A stretch of 64,000 bases of DNA from Welwitschia mirabilis (lineage: Eukaryota > Gnetophyta > Gnetopsida > Welwitschiales), in NCBI GenBank assembly GCA_051453625.1, contig JBOZIK010000001.1, forward strand, positions 126,258,313 through 126,322,312, read 5' to 3'. The notes under the pieces are model-generated. The model was not told the DNA's origin and did not search any database. It saw only the letters and a program-made list of their open reading frames with translations. Numbering within the stretch: position 1 is the first letter of the stretch; the number at the start of each line of letters is the position of its first letter. A program made the position numbers and the translations under genes. Shown here one piece after another: positions 35,581 through 46,779 of this stretch.

Positions 35581-37587
35581 AAATAACTCCAATTTATACA
35601 TGAATTTCATTAAGGTAAAAAGACGTAAATAAACTAAGGAATTATGTAAAGATATTTTCTTCGAAAAAGTGGCCTGCTTTACCACTCATGATGGCCTAAA
35701 ATAATAGAACAAAAGAAAGAAAAATAAATGAAAATAAAATAAAAATGATATGTAGGTTAAACTGAAAAATGAAGTGAAAGAAGAGTTGATGAATTTGAAT
35801 ATGAAAATGGACTTATCAATGAATTGTAACTCAAGAGAAACTAAAATAAAACTTTAATAGAAAGTTAGATATATATCAAAAAGGACAAACAATGATGCTA
35901 GTGAGGGAAGATAAATGAAACACATCTTGGATGAACTCAATAAGGGTTACAATAGTGTAGAGATTGTAAAAACTATGAGTGCTTAGTATGAATGTTTTAT
36001 AAATTATAGGTTTTTATAGAAAGTAGATGAGGACTATTGGATGACTAGATTTTATCAATGATTTAGATTAATTTTTAGATTTTTATAGAAAATATATAAG
36101 GACTATTAGATGACTAGATTTTATCAATGGTTTAGATCAATCTTACCTTGGATCTGAACATGAATAGATGGGTTAAATCATAGAAAACACAATGTTTTTA
36201 ATGGTGTGATTTTTCATAGAAGGAAAATCAAAGGATTATGACTTAAGATAGATGATTAAAATAAGTGAAAATGTGATGAAATAAATAAATCAATATCAAA
36301 TTCTATTCTTCACTCATGAATAAAAGAGACAAGATGAATTCAAGATAATGGTATTATTTATTACATAATTTTTGGTGAATCTTTTATGAAGATAAAGAAA
36401 AATCTAAATTACTAAATCTTTTCGACTTCACAATTAGCCAAAAAATCTCAAATTTAATTTTTAAAATAAGTAAGAAAAATATATTTGTAATTCTATTTTA
36501 GTTTGATGCTTTTCCCTTTTTCTTCCATGGACATTTAAGTTTTAAGTATTTTATCATATTAAGAATTAAGTTTTATGATACTTTCTTCTATTAGTTTTAA
36601 CATGTTATATGAAAAGGATTTAGTGCTACATTATTAGTAAATGCCTATAACCTCCTTGATGTAGATGAATATATTACAAAAAAATCATTTAAGATGCATT
36701 TCTAGCAATGTCCATAATTCTAATGTAGTTAACTAAACCTAATAGAAATAATCATAAAGATGTGCTAAAGGTCTTCAAGATTTTTTTTTGATTTTCTTTA
36801 CTCTTTATCATATAATTTTTTTAATATTACATGAAATAGGTCATTGGCTTATTAGCCTAATAAAAAAATAATCTTATCCCTATGAATGCTTTAAAACAAA
36901 TAAATATCATGAAATAAGCAAATGCATCTTTTTCCTTAATTTCAAAATAAAGATCTCTAAATGCATATAAATCCTAATAACAAATAAAAAATTCAAAGAA
37001 TAAGCTAATGAAAAAGCAAAAACCTATAAAATTTTAACTAAACTTTAAAGGTAAAAAATCTGTTTATCAATAAATTAAAGAAAAGGTCATTAACTAGGAT
37101 CAGTGAATATCATTAACTTATAAGGTAATGAAAGGTGTGGATGACATATATAAGATGAAGGATCATATGAAGGTAATTAAAACAAGTAAAAGTAGTTAAA
37201 GTGTGAGTAAGGTGGATGGAAATGATTAAGGTTTTTAATTAAAAGAGTATCCTTGAATACATAAGGGTTTTTCATAGCTTAATCTAATCATCCTAATGCT
37301 AGAGTAGGTAAATCCTATTTAAGAGTATTTAACAAAATTAAATTAGACTTACAAGCTTTCTATGTACACATGGATGTGGGATGCAAAATTTATATGATCA
37401 AGGTTTTTATAATTAAAAGGATAAGATGATTGATCAAGGGACAAATTATGCTTAGAAATGTTTTTTTAACACAATTATACACATGAGTTGAAAAAATCAA
37501 GTAGGTTAGGGAAGAATATTTATAAAGATTCAAATGCTCTCAGTCATGAGAGGATCATCCTATTACTCTTTCTTACTTAACAAAAAA
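35581..37587. other. Outer element interior, no RT/RNase H/integrase seen
   Basis: The place between PR-RT linker and downstream ORF where about 3 kb of pol would normally lie. None of the RT, RNase H or integrase motifs readable in element F could be found. Sequence at about 36600-37300 matches about 53040-53600 of element C in the same orientation. A 69-bp tandem duplication lies at 36008-36145. Confidence 0.6.
36008..36145. repeat. 69-bp tandem duplication
   Basis: Units 36008-36076 and 36077-36145 share 'ctattggatgactagatttt' with one G/A change and differ at about ten sites, mostly G/A or C/T. Confidence 0.9.
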
Positions 37588-38265
37588 CTATAAAATATTT
37601 TTCTGTAATGAAGACATAGATAAATTAGAAATCAATGCATGGAAAGGGTCATCATCAAAGAAATATTTCAAATATTCATAAGGTAAGTTCATATCAAAAT
37701 AATAATCATTTTTAAGATCAACATGTGAATCATAATCCAAAGAAGACAGTGAAAGAGAAAAAATGTGTTCCTCATGGGAAGGAGAATCAAGATCATTAAC
37801 AAACTTTACTCCTTCCAAATCATTAGGTTGCTTCATGGTTTTAAAGGTATTAAATTAATAGTTATGTTATCAAAGAAAATATTCATAAGATTATTTTTAT
37901 GATTAATTAGAGAATCAATAAAACATCTTCCCAAGATAATAGAAATGGTATGAATTCTAGTCTTTTCCATATTTAAAATAACAATGTCCATAAGAAAGTA
38001 AAATTTTCTACTTGAATAATCTCATCTTATAATATTTTTAAAGGTTATTTAAAAGAATTATTAGCTAGTTATAATGAAGTTTACTATTTTCAAAATCATC
38101 TAGACCAAGTTCCTTATAGATAATATAAGCTAAAATATTAAGACTAACTTCAAAATTTAATAACACTTGCTAAAATTTGTATTCCTAATAGTGATGGCTA
38201 TTGTAGAGCATTGTGAATCTTTATATTTTGAGAGAATTTCTTTTTAAATAATAGCACTAGTTTAT
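37588..38265 (-). pseudogene. Decayed Athila protease and PR-RT linker (outer)
   Basis: From high to low coordinates: DSQCSTIAITIRNTNFSK (about 38210), then after a frameshift LLNFEVSLNILAYIIYKEL (about 38160-38100), where the active-site DLGAS has become NFEVS through G-to-A changes; then TISIILGRCFI (about 37950) for the IILGRPFLA motif; then an open 82-codon stretch beginning MKQPNDLEGVKFVND, the linker that follows Athila protease. The open frame 37588-37836 is therefore the tail of this domain, not an independent gene. Gag of the same element lies 21 kb away at 59.5 kb, beyond the nested insertion. Confidence 0.8.
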
Positions 38266-38340
38266 TAATCAAGTAATACTTTACTTCTCACATTCATACT
38301 TCTTTTAATAGTACATAGATCTTTCAAGAATTTAGCATAG

Positions 38341-39490
38341 TGATAATAAGAAAAAATTAACATTTACATCAAAAAATGAAGGCCCTATTAGCATAATTAA
38401 CTGATTGTCATAATAATTCTATGTAATAATTATACTTAAGGCCATAGAAATCTAGTTCAAATAATACTCTATCTTAATACTATTAATTGATAGGATATTT
38501 ACATTATCTAGAATATTATGGAAAAATATGAAAGTATGTCTAGTATTATTAGTAGTTGTGCTACTTCTAGGAGTGGTGTTGTTAGTTACAATATGCATAA
38601 TGGGTTCATACTTATGTTCCTAAGCCTTCCTGCTATAAGAAATTCATTTGGAGCATTTTTGAAGTCATTAGATAAATGAATAATATTTTTTACAAGAAAT
38701 CCCTTAATGTGGCCTCATAACTAAAGAATGATTCTATTACACTTTGGGTTACTCTAAAGGATGACCTCATTATAATTTGGAATACTCTAAAAAAGAATCC
38801 CTTAATTTGGCCTCATGACTAAAGAATAATTTTATGTACTTTGGGAATTCTTTAGAATGACCTCATCAGGTCTTTTAAAACCTAATTTTGAATTCTAGTT
38901 CTAGCCTATAAATACCCTATCTCTCTTGACTTATAGTACATTACTTCATATCATATCATTGTCAAAGAAATTGAATATTTATTCATGAGTTCTTTCTAAT
39001 CCTTCCATAGGAATGGACTAGTTAGTAAGGTAGAATGATACTTCTTAGTTTACCATGATTACATTTACAAAATGTATGCTCTTATTTTTTTAGATAATAA
39101 ATTATTACATGTTCTTAGTGCATTACTTTGATATCAAGTTGTGAATGTCATACTTATTATGCTTAGGACTTGCTAAGGTATACTTTTACTTAAAGATCTA
39201 TTTAATAATTCTTTTTTTTATTCTAGCTTACATAAGCTAAATGTTTATTTGATAGATCTTGGAAGACCCTTATTTCTCATACTTATTTTATTCTTATTTT
39301 GAAGGCTAGATGGCTTAGTTATATTAATTTCATATCTATGATGGACAATATTATGCCATTGTGATTAAGCTTGGACTACATAAGCACTCATGTTTATGAT
39401 GAATTATATCATTGTGATTGAGTTGGAAGTAAAGCTAAATGGTTTCACTTGAACTACTTGTGCTTTTATTTGAAGTTATTATGTTAGTTT
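38341..39490 (+). repeat. Inner element 5' LTR, first part
   Basis: Starts tgataataag. Matches 50047-51031 directly and 33818-32670 in reverse. Interrupted after 'gttattatgttagttt' by copia A; the uninterrupted sequence can be read at about 58525-58560. Confidence 0.86.
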
Positions 39491-39840
39491 TATTAGGAAA
39501 TGAATCAAATGTAAAAGAGAAAATTAAAGAACACAAGACATATAAGATTTATATGGTTCAGCAAATTGCAATTCATCCATGACTATACTAGCATTTTTAT
39601 ATTAATCTTTGAAGGTTATAATCTTTAAATATTACAACCTTTAAAGGTTAAAATCTTTAAAGGTTACAATACAAGACATTTTTTCAACATAAGATATATA
39701 TTACAAAATTAGGGTAACATAGGCGCATGGCTCAAATAACCCATCAAAAGCTTTAGGGGCTCCACCCTGATATCATGCTCTAACTTATCTACTTAATGCA
39801 TTAAAAGGCTAGACTAGTTCAGGTGCCATACACTCCAATA
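39491..39840 (-). repeat. Copia A 3' LTR
   Basis: 350 bp, plus strand tattaggaaatg to cactccaata (minus TATTGGAGTG...CCTAATA; canonical TG/CA termini both decayed to TA). It contains four imperfect copies of 'atctttaaaggttacaa' near 39605-39670. Confidence 0.85.
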
Positions 39841-39853
39841 ATCTTTCACTTGA
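39841..39853 (-). promoter_or_regulatory. Copia A polypurine tract
   Basis: Minus strand tcaagtgaaagat, the usual copia form AAGTGGGAGAT with G-to-A changes, directly before the 3' LTR. Confidence 0.8.
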
Positions 39854-40099
39854 AGAATAATCTAGGTGCTCAAATAAAACTCATGTAACCTTTTTATTTT
39901 GCCATGAATTCCAACAATTCTAATGTGACACCTCCTCATCACTAGTCATGGAGGCTAGCTAAGGTCATGCATAGCCTTAGATTATTAGTGGTGACCACTT
40001 TGGCTAACATATCTGCAATATTCTTTGATCCAAAAATTTTATTTAGTAATAATGTTCCATCATCTATGACCCCATGGATATGATGGTATCTTAACTAAA

Positions 40100-40400
40100 T
40101 ATGTTAGATAGGGAATGAAAAACTAGATCTCTAACAAGATGAGTAGCACTTTAACTATCACTGAGTAGTTCTCTATTGTTCTATATCTTTTCCAACTCTT
40201 TTAGAATACACTTCAACTAAATAATCTCTTTTCTAGCCTCTAATATAGCCATAGATTCTTCTTGAGTGGTTGAGAGAGTAACACTCTTCTGAATTTAAGA
40301 CATTTAACTCATAGCGATACCTCCCACAATGAAAATATAACCTATAGTACTCTTCTTACTCTCCAAATCACCATCAATATCTACATTAGAAAAGCCCTGT
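40100..40400 (-). pseudogene. Decayed copia RNase H (A)
   Basis: NVDIDGDLESKKSTIGYIF (about 40390 to 40334) matches the first catalytic Asp region (Y.DADxAGD....KSTSGY). VTLSTTQEESMAILEA (about 40286 to 40239) matches the ALSTTEAEY motif, and LLSDS near 40160 matches the CDSQSA region with the Cys-Asp altered. Stops replace Trp and Gln codons. It sits between RT and the PPT, as expected. Confidence 0.83.
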
Positions 40401-41440
40401 AGAGTAACATTACTTCTTTTAAAATAAAGTGTCATACCTAAGGTACATTTCAGATATCTTAATAGCCATTTACAGCTTCCTAATGCTCCTTACCTAGATT
40501 AGATATAAATCTACTAACATCTCCCACTGCATGTGCTATATCTAGCCTGATATAAACTATAGCATAATTAAATATGGTACTCTAGACATCTGTCACACTC
40601 TTCGTCTATTTTTGAAGACTGCTTCTTGCTAAGATTAAAGTAACTTCCTAAAGATATGCTTCTGTTCTTTTCATCTTAAATGCTGAACCTATTAAGCACA
40701 TCCTTTATGTACTTTTTCTAAGATAACTTGAGCATCCCTTGCAATATACTAATTCTCATCCCAAGTATCTGCTTGGCTAGTCTTAAGCTCTTTATCTCAA
40801 AGTTTTTTGTCAACTATTGCTTCATTTTGTCTATCTTCTACAAACTAGATCCTACATCTAACATGTTATCAACATATAAAAGTAGAATAATATAATAACC
40901 ACAAAAGCTTCTTGTGTAATAATAATTATCCATCTTACATCTTGTGAAATCAACATCACACATGAATCTATCAAACTTTTTGTACCACTATCTGGGAACT
41001 TGCTTTAATCCATATAAACTTTTCTTTAATCTATACATAAGGTTTTCTCTATGAGCAACTTGAAAACCTTTGGGTTATATCATGTAGATGTCTTCCTCAA
41101 GTTTACCATGCAAAAAAGCAATTTTTACATTTAACTACTCTAGATGCAAATCCTGTGTAGCTACAATATGCAACACTAATCTGATAGTAGTTAACTTTAC
41201 TATAAGAGAAAAAGAACTCTATGTAATTAATTCTCCTATTTTGTTAAATCCCTTTACTACTAGTCTTGTCTTATATCTCTTGTTGTGATCATGCTCTTCC
41301 TTGATCCTATACATCCACTTATTCAGTAATGCTTTATTTCCTTTTGGAAACTTAGTAAGTGTCCATGTCTTATTCTTCTAGAGTGACTCCATCTCATCTC
41401 TCATGATCAACTCCCACTTAACAAAATCTGTTTCCTGCAT
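40400..41440 (-). pseudogene. Decayed copia reverse transcriptase (A)
   Basis: In order from 41440 down: WELIMRDEMESL*KNKTW, KEEHDHNKRYKTRLVVKGF, LE*LNVKIAFLHGKLEEDIY (about 41145 to 41085), ENLMYRLKKSLYGLKQVPR (about 41050 to 40994) followed by a stop for Gln, and LLLYVDNM (40885 to 40862), where the catalytic YVDD is YVDN by a single G-to-A change. Length and order are normal for copia RT. Few frameshifts but several stops make this a clear pseudogene. Confidence 0.9.
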
Positions 41441-41739
41441 TACTTCATTAAAACATTCTGGTTTCCCAGCATCAGTTAAGGGTAAATAATGTAATAAGGG
41501 AGAGTACCTTAATTTGGACTTAGGTGTTTTTGTAGAACTTCTCAATTGAGGTTTTGGTCTAACTAATTCTGACTCAACTTCTTTATTTTTAGGATTCTCT
41601 TAATTCCTTCTAGCTACATTACTCTTTGAGATTTCTTATAGTTTAACATTCTACGTTATTAGGTTTTTGTTCATGCCTGATCTTGTACACAAAATTCTCA
41701 TTAAATGTAACATCTCTATGCCTTAAAATTTTCTTATTC

Positions 41740-42570
41740 TTATCATCCTAAAAGTGATAACCAAAATCATTAGAACCATAACTAATAAAATAGCACTTTT
41801 TAGCCTTAGGATCAATTTTATCTTGGATATCAAAAACTAAATGCACATAAGAAATACAACCAAAAACCTTTAAGTATGATAAATTTACCTCTTTATCTGA
41901 TCATTCCTTCTTAGGTATCTTAAAATTCAGTGGATCTGAAGCTCCTCTATTTATGAGATAGGCTGTTGTGCTACCTGCATCTACCTAAAATGTTTTTGAT
42001 AGCCTAGAACATATTCTCATGCTTCTAGCTCATTCCTTTAGGGTCCTATTCATTCTCTCTAGTACACCATTCTATTCTGGTATTCCAAGAACTATCTTGA
42101 TTATTCTGATTCCATTTTTAAAACAAAAAACCCTAAACTCTAAGATATCCTACTCCCCTCCATTGTCTGACCTTAAACATTTAACTTTTAAATATGTTTG
42201 GTTTTCCACTTCTGTCTTCCATATTTTAAATACAGAAAGAACAGTAGATTTATTTTTAATAAAATAAACCCATACCTTCTGAGTGGAGTCATCAATGAAT
42301 GTAATATAATAACATAAGCCTTTAAGAAAAGTTACTTGAACTAGTCCCCATACATCTATATGCACTAGTTTCAACTTCTCAGTCTTTAATGTTTTTTCGA
42401 CTTTTGAAAATCTCACTTTTTTCTACTCTAATATATAAAATCTTTACATAAACCAATATCAATTGACTATAAGTTTAATATTTTCCCTTTTAAATCAAGC
42501 ATTTTCATTCCATTTTCACTCATGTAGCCCAAACTTTAATGTCAAATTATCGACTTTAGATTAGAATTAA
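41740..42570 (-). pseudogene. Decayed copia GAG-pre-integrase and integrase (A)
   Basis: The upper part reads LGYMSENGMKMLDLKGKIL (about 42530), the pre-integrase segment. The 88-codon open stretch 42150-42416 is the catalytic core: KLVHIDVWGLVQV (first Asp region), YYITFIDDSTQKVWVYF, and CLRSDNGGE (second Asp region, intact). Below it GIPE*NGVLERMNRTLKE*AR keeps the Glu region with Gln and Arg codons now stops, then YLINRGASDPLNFKIP and KVFGCISYVH. The plus-strand frame 42019-42267 is a shadow of this. Confidence 0.9.
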
Positions 42571-42599
42571 CAACTGAGACTAAATCCTTTCCTTTTATT

Positions 42600-42985
42600 A
42601 TCATGTATAATGTTCCAATCTTATTTCCTTAAGATAATACCAGATTTTCTTTAATGATCTTTCCTAATCCACTTCCAAATATTATATTGTACCCTTTAGC
42701 ATCAATCTAACCCATGGAAATAAGATTCTTCTTTAAGCCTAGAATATGTTTGATATTATGTGACTTTAATTTTTTTTCATGGATAGTTTTTATTTAAAAT
42801 CATTCTTTCTCATAATGTTTAAGGATTCATCATGTATGAGATATTCCTTTCTAAACATACTAGCAACATAGTTATGACATAACTCTTTGCAAGACGTAGA
42901 GTGAAATGAGCACTTGAATTAAGAACCCATGATTCAATACCATTGTCCGTGTAATAAATTAAAGCATCTATAATTTCATTGGTAG
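42600..42985 (-). pseudogene. Decayed copia protease (A)
   Basis: IESWVLNSSAHFT (about 42943 to 42905) corresponds to the retropepsin active-site context SWVLDSGASFH; Asp and Gly have become Asn and Ser, both G-to-A changes. It follows a lysine-rich linker from the zinc knuckle. Confidence 0.75.
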
Positions 42986-43029
42986 CTACATTTTTCAAAT
43001 CATCCTACTTATCCTTTTTCTTCTTCTTT

Positions 43030-43790
43030 GATTCTTTGTACTGATTTCTGAAGTGATCCTTCTTATCACAATTCTAACATGTAATTTCCTTTTGATGCTT
43101 AGACTAACTCTACCTCTTAGACCTACCATGGACTTAATTCTAACCTTGCTAAGAGCTCTTACCCCTATCTTAGCAACTCAATTTAGAACCTAAATATTCA
43201 CCTAACTTCCTTCTATGAATATCCTCATTGAGAATCACGTTGTGAACTTTTGATAGCTTTAACATTTGATCTATTAACAAACTAATAAATATGGTCATAG
43301 CCATAGATAAACTCTCAGATAATGATGATAATGAGATTAATGATCTAACTTCATCTTTAAATATAATCTTACCGAACTCAATCAATTTGTAATCTTGTTG
43401 AATTTGTTCATGTGCTCTATAACCAACACACATTAAGATATCCTTAGATTAAATAATTAACACATTAGATACATCTTATTTGGGTCTAAAGGCTTCTTGT
43501 ACTTATTTGATAAGGTCTTTATCAAACCTTGATTAGTCTTCTTCTTGATGATATCAAACATAATGTTCCATGACAATGTCAATGGGATTACCTCAAGTGC
43601 CTAGTGATCTAATAGATTCCACCTTTTCTTCTTCATATTATCTAGCTTCTTTCTTGACAGCATTTTAGGTAACTTCTTCTAGTATGGACACTCCTCAATC
43701 TACATCTTACAGAAACTAAATTCTATCCCATTAAACTTATCGATCTTGACTTTCCCATCTTTTAACTTTATCACTCTCACTCATCCTCTG
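43030..43790 (-). pseudogene. Decayed copia gag (A)
   Basis: Capsid-nucleocapsid polyprotein. After the PBS: KIDKFNGIEFSF, CKM*IEECPY, LSNKYKKPLDPNKMYLM with frameshifts, then an 87-codon open stretch 43170-43433 with LSKVHNVILNEDIHRRKLGE, a form of the conserved V...LLNEE.RRK segment of copia gag. The zinc knuckle follows: C*NCDKKDHFRNQY (about 43083 to 43042), with Trp now a stop and the last Cys now Tyr. Typical copia gag length (about 250 codons). Confidence 0.85.
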
Positions 43791-43801
43791 TAAACCTAAT
43801 C

Positions 43802-43813
43802 ACTATAATACTA
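43802..43813 (-). promoter_or_regulatory. Copia A inner PBS (tRNA-iMet)
   Basis: Minus strand tagtattatagt, 8 of 12 matching TGGTATCAGAGC; three of the four changes are C-to-T or G-to-A. It abuts the inner LTR after two bases. Confidence 0.78.
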
Positions 43814-43815
43814 TT

Positions 43816-44116
43816 TGTTAAGAAATGAATCAAACACAAAAGAGAAAATCATAAAACACAGAACACACAATATTTATGTGGTTTGGTAATTTGCCTATGT
43901 TCATGACTTACTAGGATTTTTCTATTAATATTTAAAGGTTACTATGCAAGATATTAATTTACATAAGATATATACACTACAAACTTAGAGTAATACAGGC
44001 CTATGGCTCAAAGGGCCCACCATAAGCTTTAGGGAGTTTACTCCTCCACCCTACTTAAATTTGCTTGCATAGCATGACAAAATACTAAACTGGATCAATT
44101 GCTATACACCCTAATA
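43816..44116 (-). repeat. Copia A inner (additional) LTR
   Basis: 301 bp, aligned with both other LTRs of the element but shortened by internal deletion (around the four-copy 'aaaggttac' stretch). Plus strand tgttaagaaatg to ccctaata. Confidence 0.8.
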
Positions 44117-44379
44117 GAATGAGAGGAGGAACTCTTAAAAGAGAGGAAAGATCTCTAAGAAGTACTAAAACTAAAAGCATGATGCAAAGACTAGAGAATC
44201 AGGTTACATTTGACATCATGACATTTTCTTATTTGCAAATGCAAAGTTTTGAAAGGAAATAATCATTTCTAGGTTCTATATTTCTCCTCTTATTCTTCTT
44301 TCATTTATAGAATTGTTCAAAAGAATTCCATTATTTGTCACAATCATGATGCTAGGTCCTATTCAAATGAAAGTTAATT
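44117..44379. other. Unassigned interior of copia A above the inner LTR
   Basis: 263 bp that I could not match to copia gag or pol, between the inner LTR and the 100-N gap. It may be a later insertion or unrelated filler. Confidence 0.4.
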
Positions 44380-44479
44380 NNNNNNNNNNNNNNNNNNNNN
44401 NNNNNNNNNNNNNNNNNNNNNNNNNNNNNNNNNNNNNNNNNNNNNNNNNNNNNNNNNNNNNNNNNNNNNNNNNNNNNNN
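44380..44479. other. Assembly gap (100 N)
   Basis: Exactly 100 N, a conventional placeholder, so the true gap size is unknown. It falls between the two 5' LTR copies of copia A, where repeats would confuse assembly. Confidence 1.
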
Positions 44480-44609
44480 CTCTTTGTAAAGAGTAGAGTG
44501 AACTGATGCACTTGAATTGAGAATTCATGACTTAATAACACTATTCATGTAACAAATTAAAGAATCCATGAGATGTCATTAATTCCACTCATCCTCTACA
44601 AACCTGAAC
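44480..44609 (-). pseudogene. Second, gag-deleted interior fragment of copia A
   Basis: 44480-44570 matches 42885-42985 (protease start), and 44575-44621 matches the leader and PBS at about 43776-43815, so about 0.8 kb of gag is missing between them. It is a second copy of the element's 5' part. Confidence 0.75.
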
Positions 44610-44621
44610 ACTCTAATACTA
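44610..44621 (-). promoter_or_regulatory. Copia A outer PBS (tRNA-iMet)
   Basis: Minus strand tagtattagagt, 9 of 12 matching; all three differences are C-to-T or G-to-A. Confidence 0.82.
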
Positions 44622-44623
44622 GT

Positions 44624-44958
44624 TTTTAGGAAATGAATCAAATATAAAAGAGAAAATCAAAGAACATAAAACACACACGATTTACGTGGTTTGGAAAATT
44701 GCAATCCATCCATAACCACATTAGCATTTTAATATTAATCTTTAAAGATTACAACCTTTAAAGGTTACAATCTTTGAAGGTTATAATGAAAGATATTTTT
44801 AAACATAAGATATATATTAGAAAATTAGGCCAAAACATAGGCTTCTGACATAAATGGCTGACTAAAAACTTTAGGAGCTCCACCCCCACATCTCACTCTA
44901 ACTTATCTGCATAGTGCATTAAAAGGCTACACCAGATTAGTCGCCACACATTCTAATA
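44624..44958 (-). repeat. Copia A outer 5' LTR
   Basis: 335 bp, closest by eye to the 3' LTR. Ends at cattctaata, followed by target duplication ATTTT and then the resumed inner 5' LTR. Confidence 0.85.
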
Positions 44959-44963
44959 ATTTT

Positions 44964-45218
44964 GAATTTTATGTCTCATTTCTAATCTCCCATATCATTT
45001 CACTCTCTATTATTTATTACTATTATGCTTGCTTTACTAATAGGTTTTGTAATCCATCTCTATGAAATAACAAGATTAAAACTATACTATAAATATAAGT
45101 TTTAGAATTATTGATAAATGTTGGACTTGGCTATGTAAGATTTATATTCCTATGTCAATCTTACTATTTATCATATGTTAATGATAGATACAAGTGTAGC
45201 CAGATTTTACCATGAACA
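44964..45218 (+). repeat. Inner element 5' LTR, second part
   Basis: Resumes the inner LTR after copia A and ends ccatgaaca. It matches 58545-58765 and, reversed, 61221-61450. Confidence 0.86.
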
Positions 45219-45225
45219 AGTTTTT

Positions 45226-45242
45226 TGGACTATTACCAAGAA
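45226..45242 (+). promoter_or_regulatory. Inner element PBS (tRNA-Asp type)
   Basis: tggactattaccaagaa, resembling TGGCGCCGTTGCCGGGGA (complement of plant tRNA-Asp 3' end) with one base deleted and several G-to-A or C-to-T changes. Its place, 7 bp after the LTR end, and the preceding T run fit Athila elements. Confidence 0.65.
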
Positions 45243-45355
45243 TAGATGGTATGATAGCTATAGTGAGGGATGCATACTTCATTTTAGTTTTTGTTACTAT
45301 TTTTTAATTCTTTATTTTATTTTATTTTATACTAGTTTAATTCAAGTGTCCTTCT

Positions 45356-45429
<74 letters not shown>
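45356..45429. other. 74-base G homopolymer at gap edge
   Basis: Uninterrupted G run directly before a large N gap, in a region otherwise nearly devoid of G. Most likely a sequencing or assembly artefact. The long frames crossing it translate only poly-Gly/poly-Pro and N and are not genes. Confidence 0.9.
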
Positions 45430-46042
45430 NNNNNNNNNNNNNNNNNNNNNNNNNNNNNNNNNNNNNNNNNNNNNNNNNNNNNNNNNNNNNNNNNNNNNNN
45501 NNNNNNNNNNNNNNNNNNNNNNNNNNNNNNNNNNNNNNNNNNNNNNNNNNNNNNNNNNNNNNNNNNNNNNNNNNNNNNNNNNNNNNNNNNNNNNNNNNNN
45601 NNNNNNNNNNNNNNNNNNNNNNNNNNNNNNNNNNNNNNNNNNNNNNNNNNNNNNNNNNNNNNNNNNNNNNNNNNNNNNNNNNNNNNNNNNNNNNNNNNNN
45701 NNNNNNNNNNNNNNNNNNNNNNNNNNNNNNNNNNNNNNNNNNNNNNNNNNNNNNNNNNNNNNNNNNNNNNNNNNNNNNNNNNNNNNNNNNNNNNNNNNNN
45801 NNNNNNNNNNNNNNNNNNNNNNNNNNNNNNNNNNNNNNNNNNNNNNNNNNNNNNNNNNNNNNNNNNNNNNNNNNNNNNNNNNNNNNNNNNNNNNNNNNNN
45901 NNNNNNNNNNNNNNNNNNNNNNNNNNNNNNNNNNNNNNNNNNNNNNNNNNNNNNNNNNNNNNNNNNNNNNNNNNNNNNNNNNNNNNNNNNNNNNNNNNNN
46001 NNNNNNNNNNNNNNNNNNNNNNNNNNNNNNNNNNNNNNNNNN
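45430..46042. other. Assembly gap (613 N)
   Basis: Sized gap in the leader of the inner element. The outer element's homologous leader (about 60960-61190, reversed) shows AT-rich, T-rich sequence here. Confidence 1.
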
Positions 46043-46779
46043 GGTTTTATTCTCTTCTTTTTTATATTGTTTTTTCCTTTTTGTTATTTTTGTTTTTTCC
46101 TTTTTATTTTCTTTCTTTTCTTGCATAAAATTATATGGAATAGTATATCAAATTTTCTTGTAGGAGATAATTTTTTGTAGATTTAAAGAAAATAAATTAA
46201 GAAACATAATAAAAATATTTTCTTTCTTCTCTTTACCTTCTCTCTACCTTCTCTCTCTATCATTTCCTCCCTCATCTCTTTTATTCTTTATCTCAAATGA
46301 CTTCCTTAGTAGGTACTTGAAGATAAATTTCTCAAGAAGGTCTTCATTAGTAAAAATCTTAAGAAATTACTTTAGTACTTATATTATTTGTTTCTATAAT
46401 TTTTATTTCTTGCATTGTATTGCATTTTATTTTTATTATTGAATTATTCTTTTTTAAAACCTATATTTAGTATTTTTTTAATTAGTCAATCAAACCAACC
46501 TATCATCTAAAACTATCACTTTTTCAAAAGCCTTATTATCATTTTTTCCAAAGTAACTGTACATGATACTACAAGCATTATCATCTTTTCTCACTAGTAA
46601 TTATTGATTTATTATATCAAAATACCTTTAGCTTTGGTAAATCTTATGTTTACAATATTTTGATACCTCTCATATACTATGTGCATTAATAGATTTCACA
46701 AAAACTATAAGTCTTACTCTTTCATCTAAAATTATAAATCTCATTTGCCATTCAATCCTCAACCTAAGAAAACTATCAA

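Larger units (their letters stand above)
39486..44963 (-). mobile_element. Copia element A (level 3) in the inner 5' LTR
   Basis: Minus-strand Ty1/copia element with gag, protease, integrase, RT and RNase H in the copia order. 3' LTR 39491-39840 with PPT; outer 5' LTR 44624-44958 with its own PBS; flanks AGTTT (39486-39490) and ATTTT (44959-44963) are a one-mismatch duplication, and the empty site is visible at about 58530-58560. An additional LTR (43816-44116) with PBS lies inside, so it has three LTRs. All coding regions contain stops, largely CAG/CAA to TAG/TAA, CGA to TGA and TGG to TAG. A 100-N gap lies at 44380-44479. Confidence 0.9.

Noticed and set aside
42019-42267. 82-codon plus-strand frame
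   Set aside because: Shadow of the copia A integrase, which is clearly coded on the minus strand.
45175-46128. 317-codon plus and 264-codon minus frames
   Set aside because: They consist of a poly-G/poly-C artefact and 613 N with a few real codons at each end.
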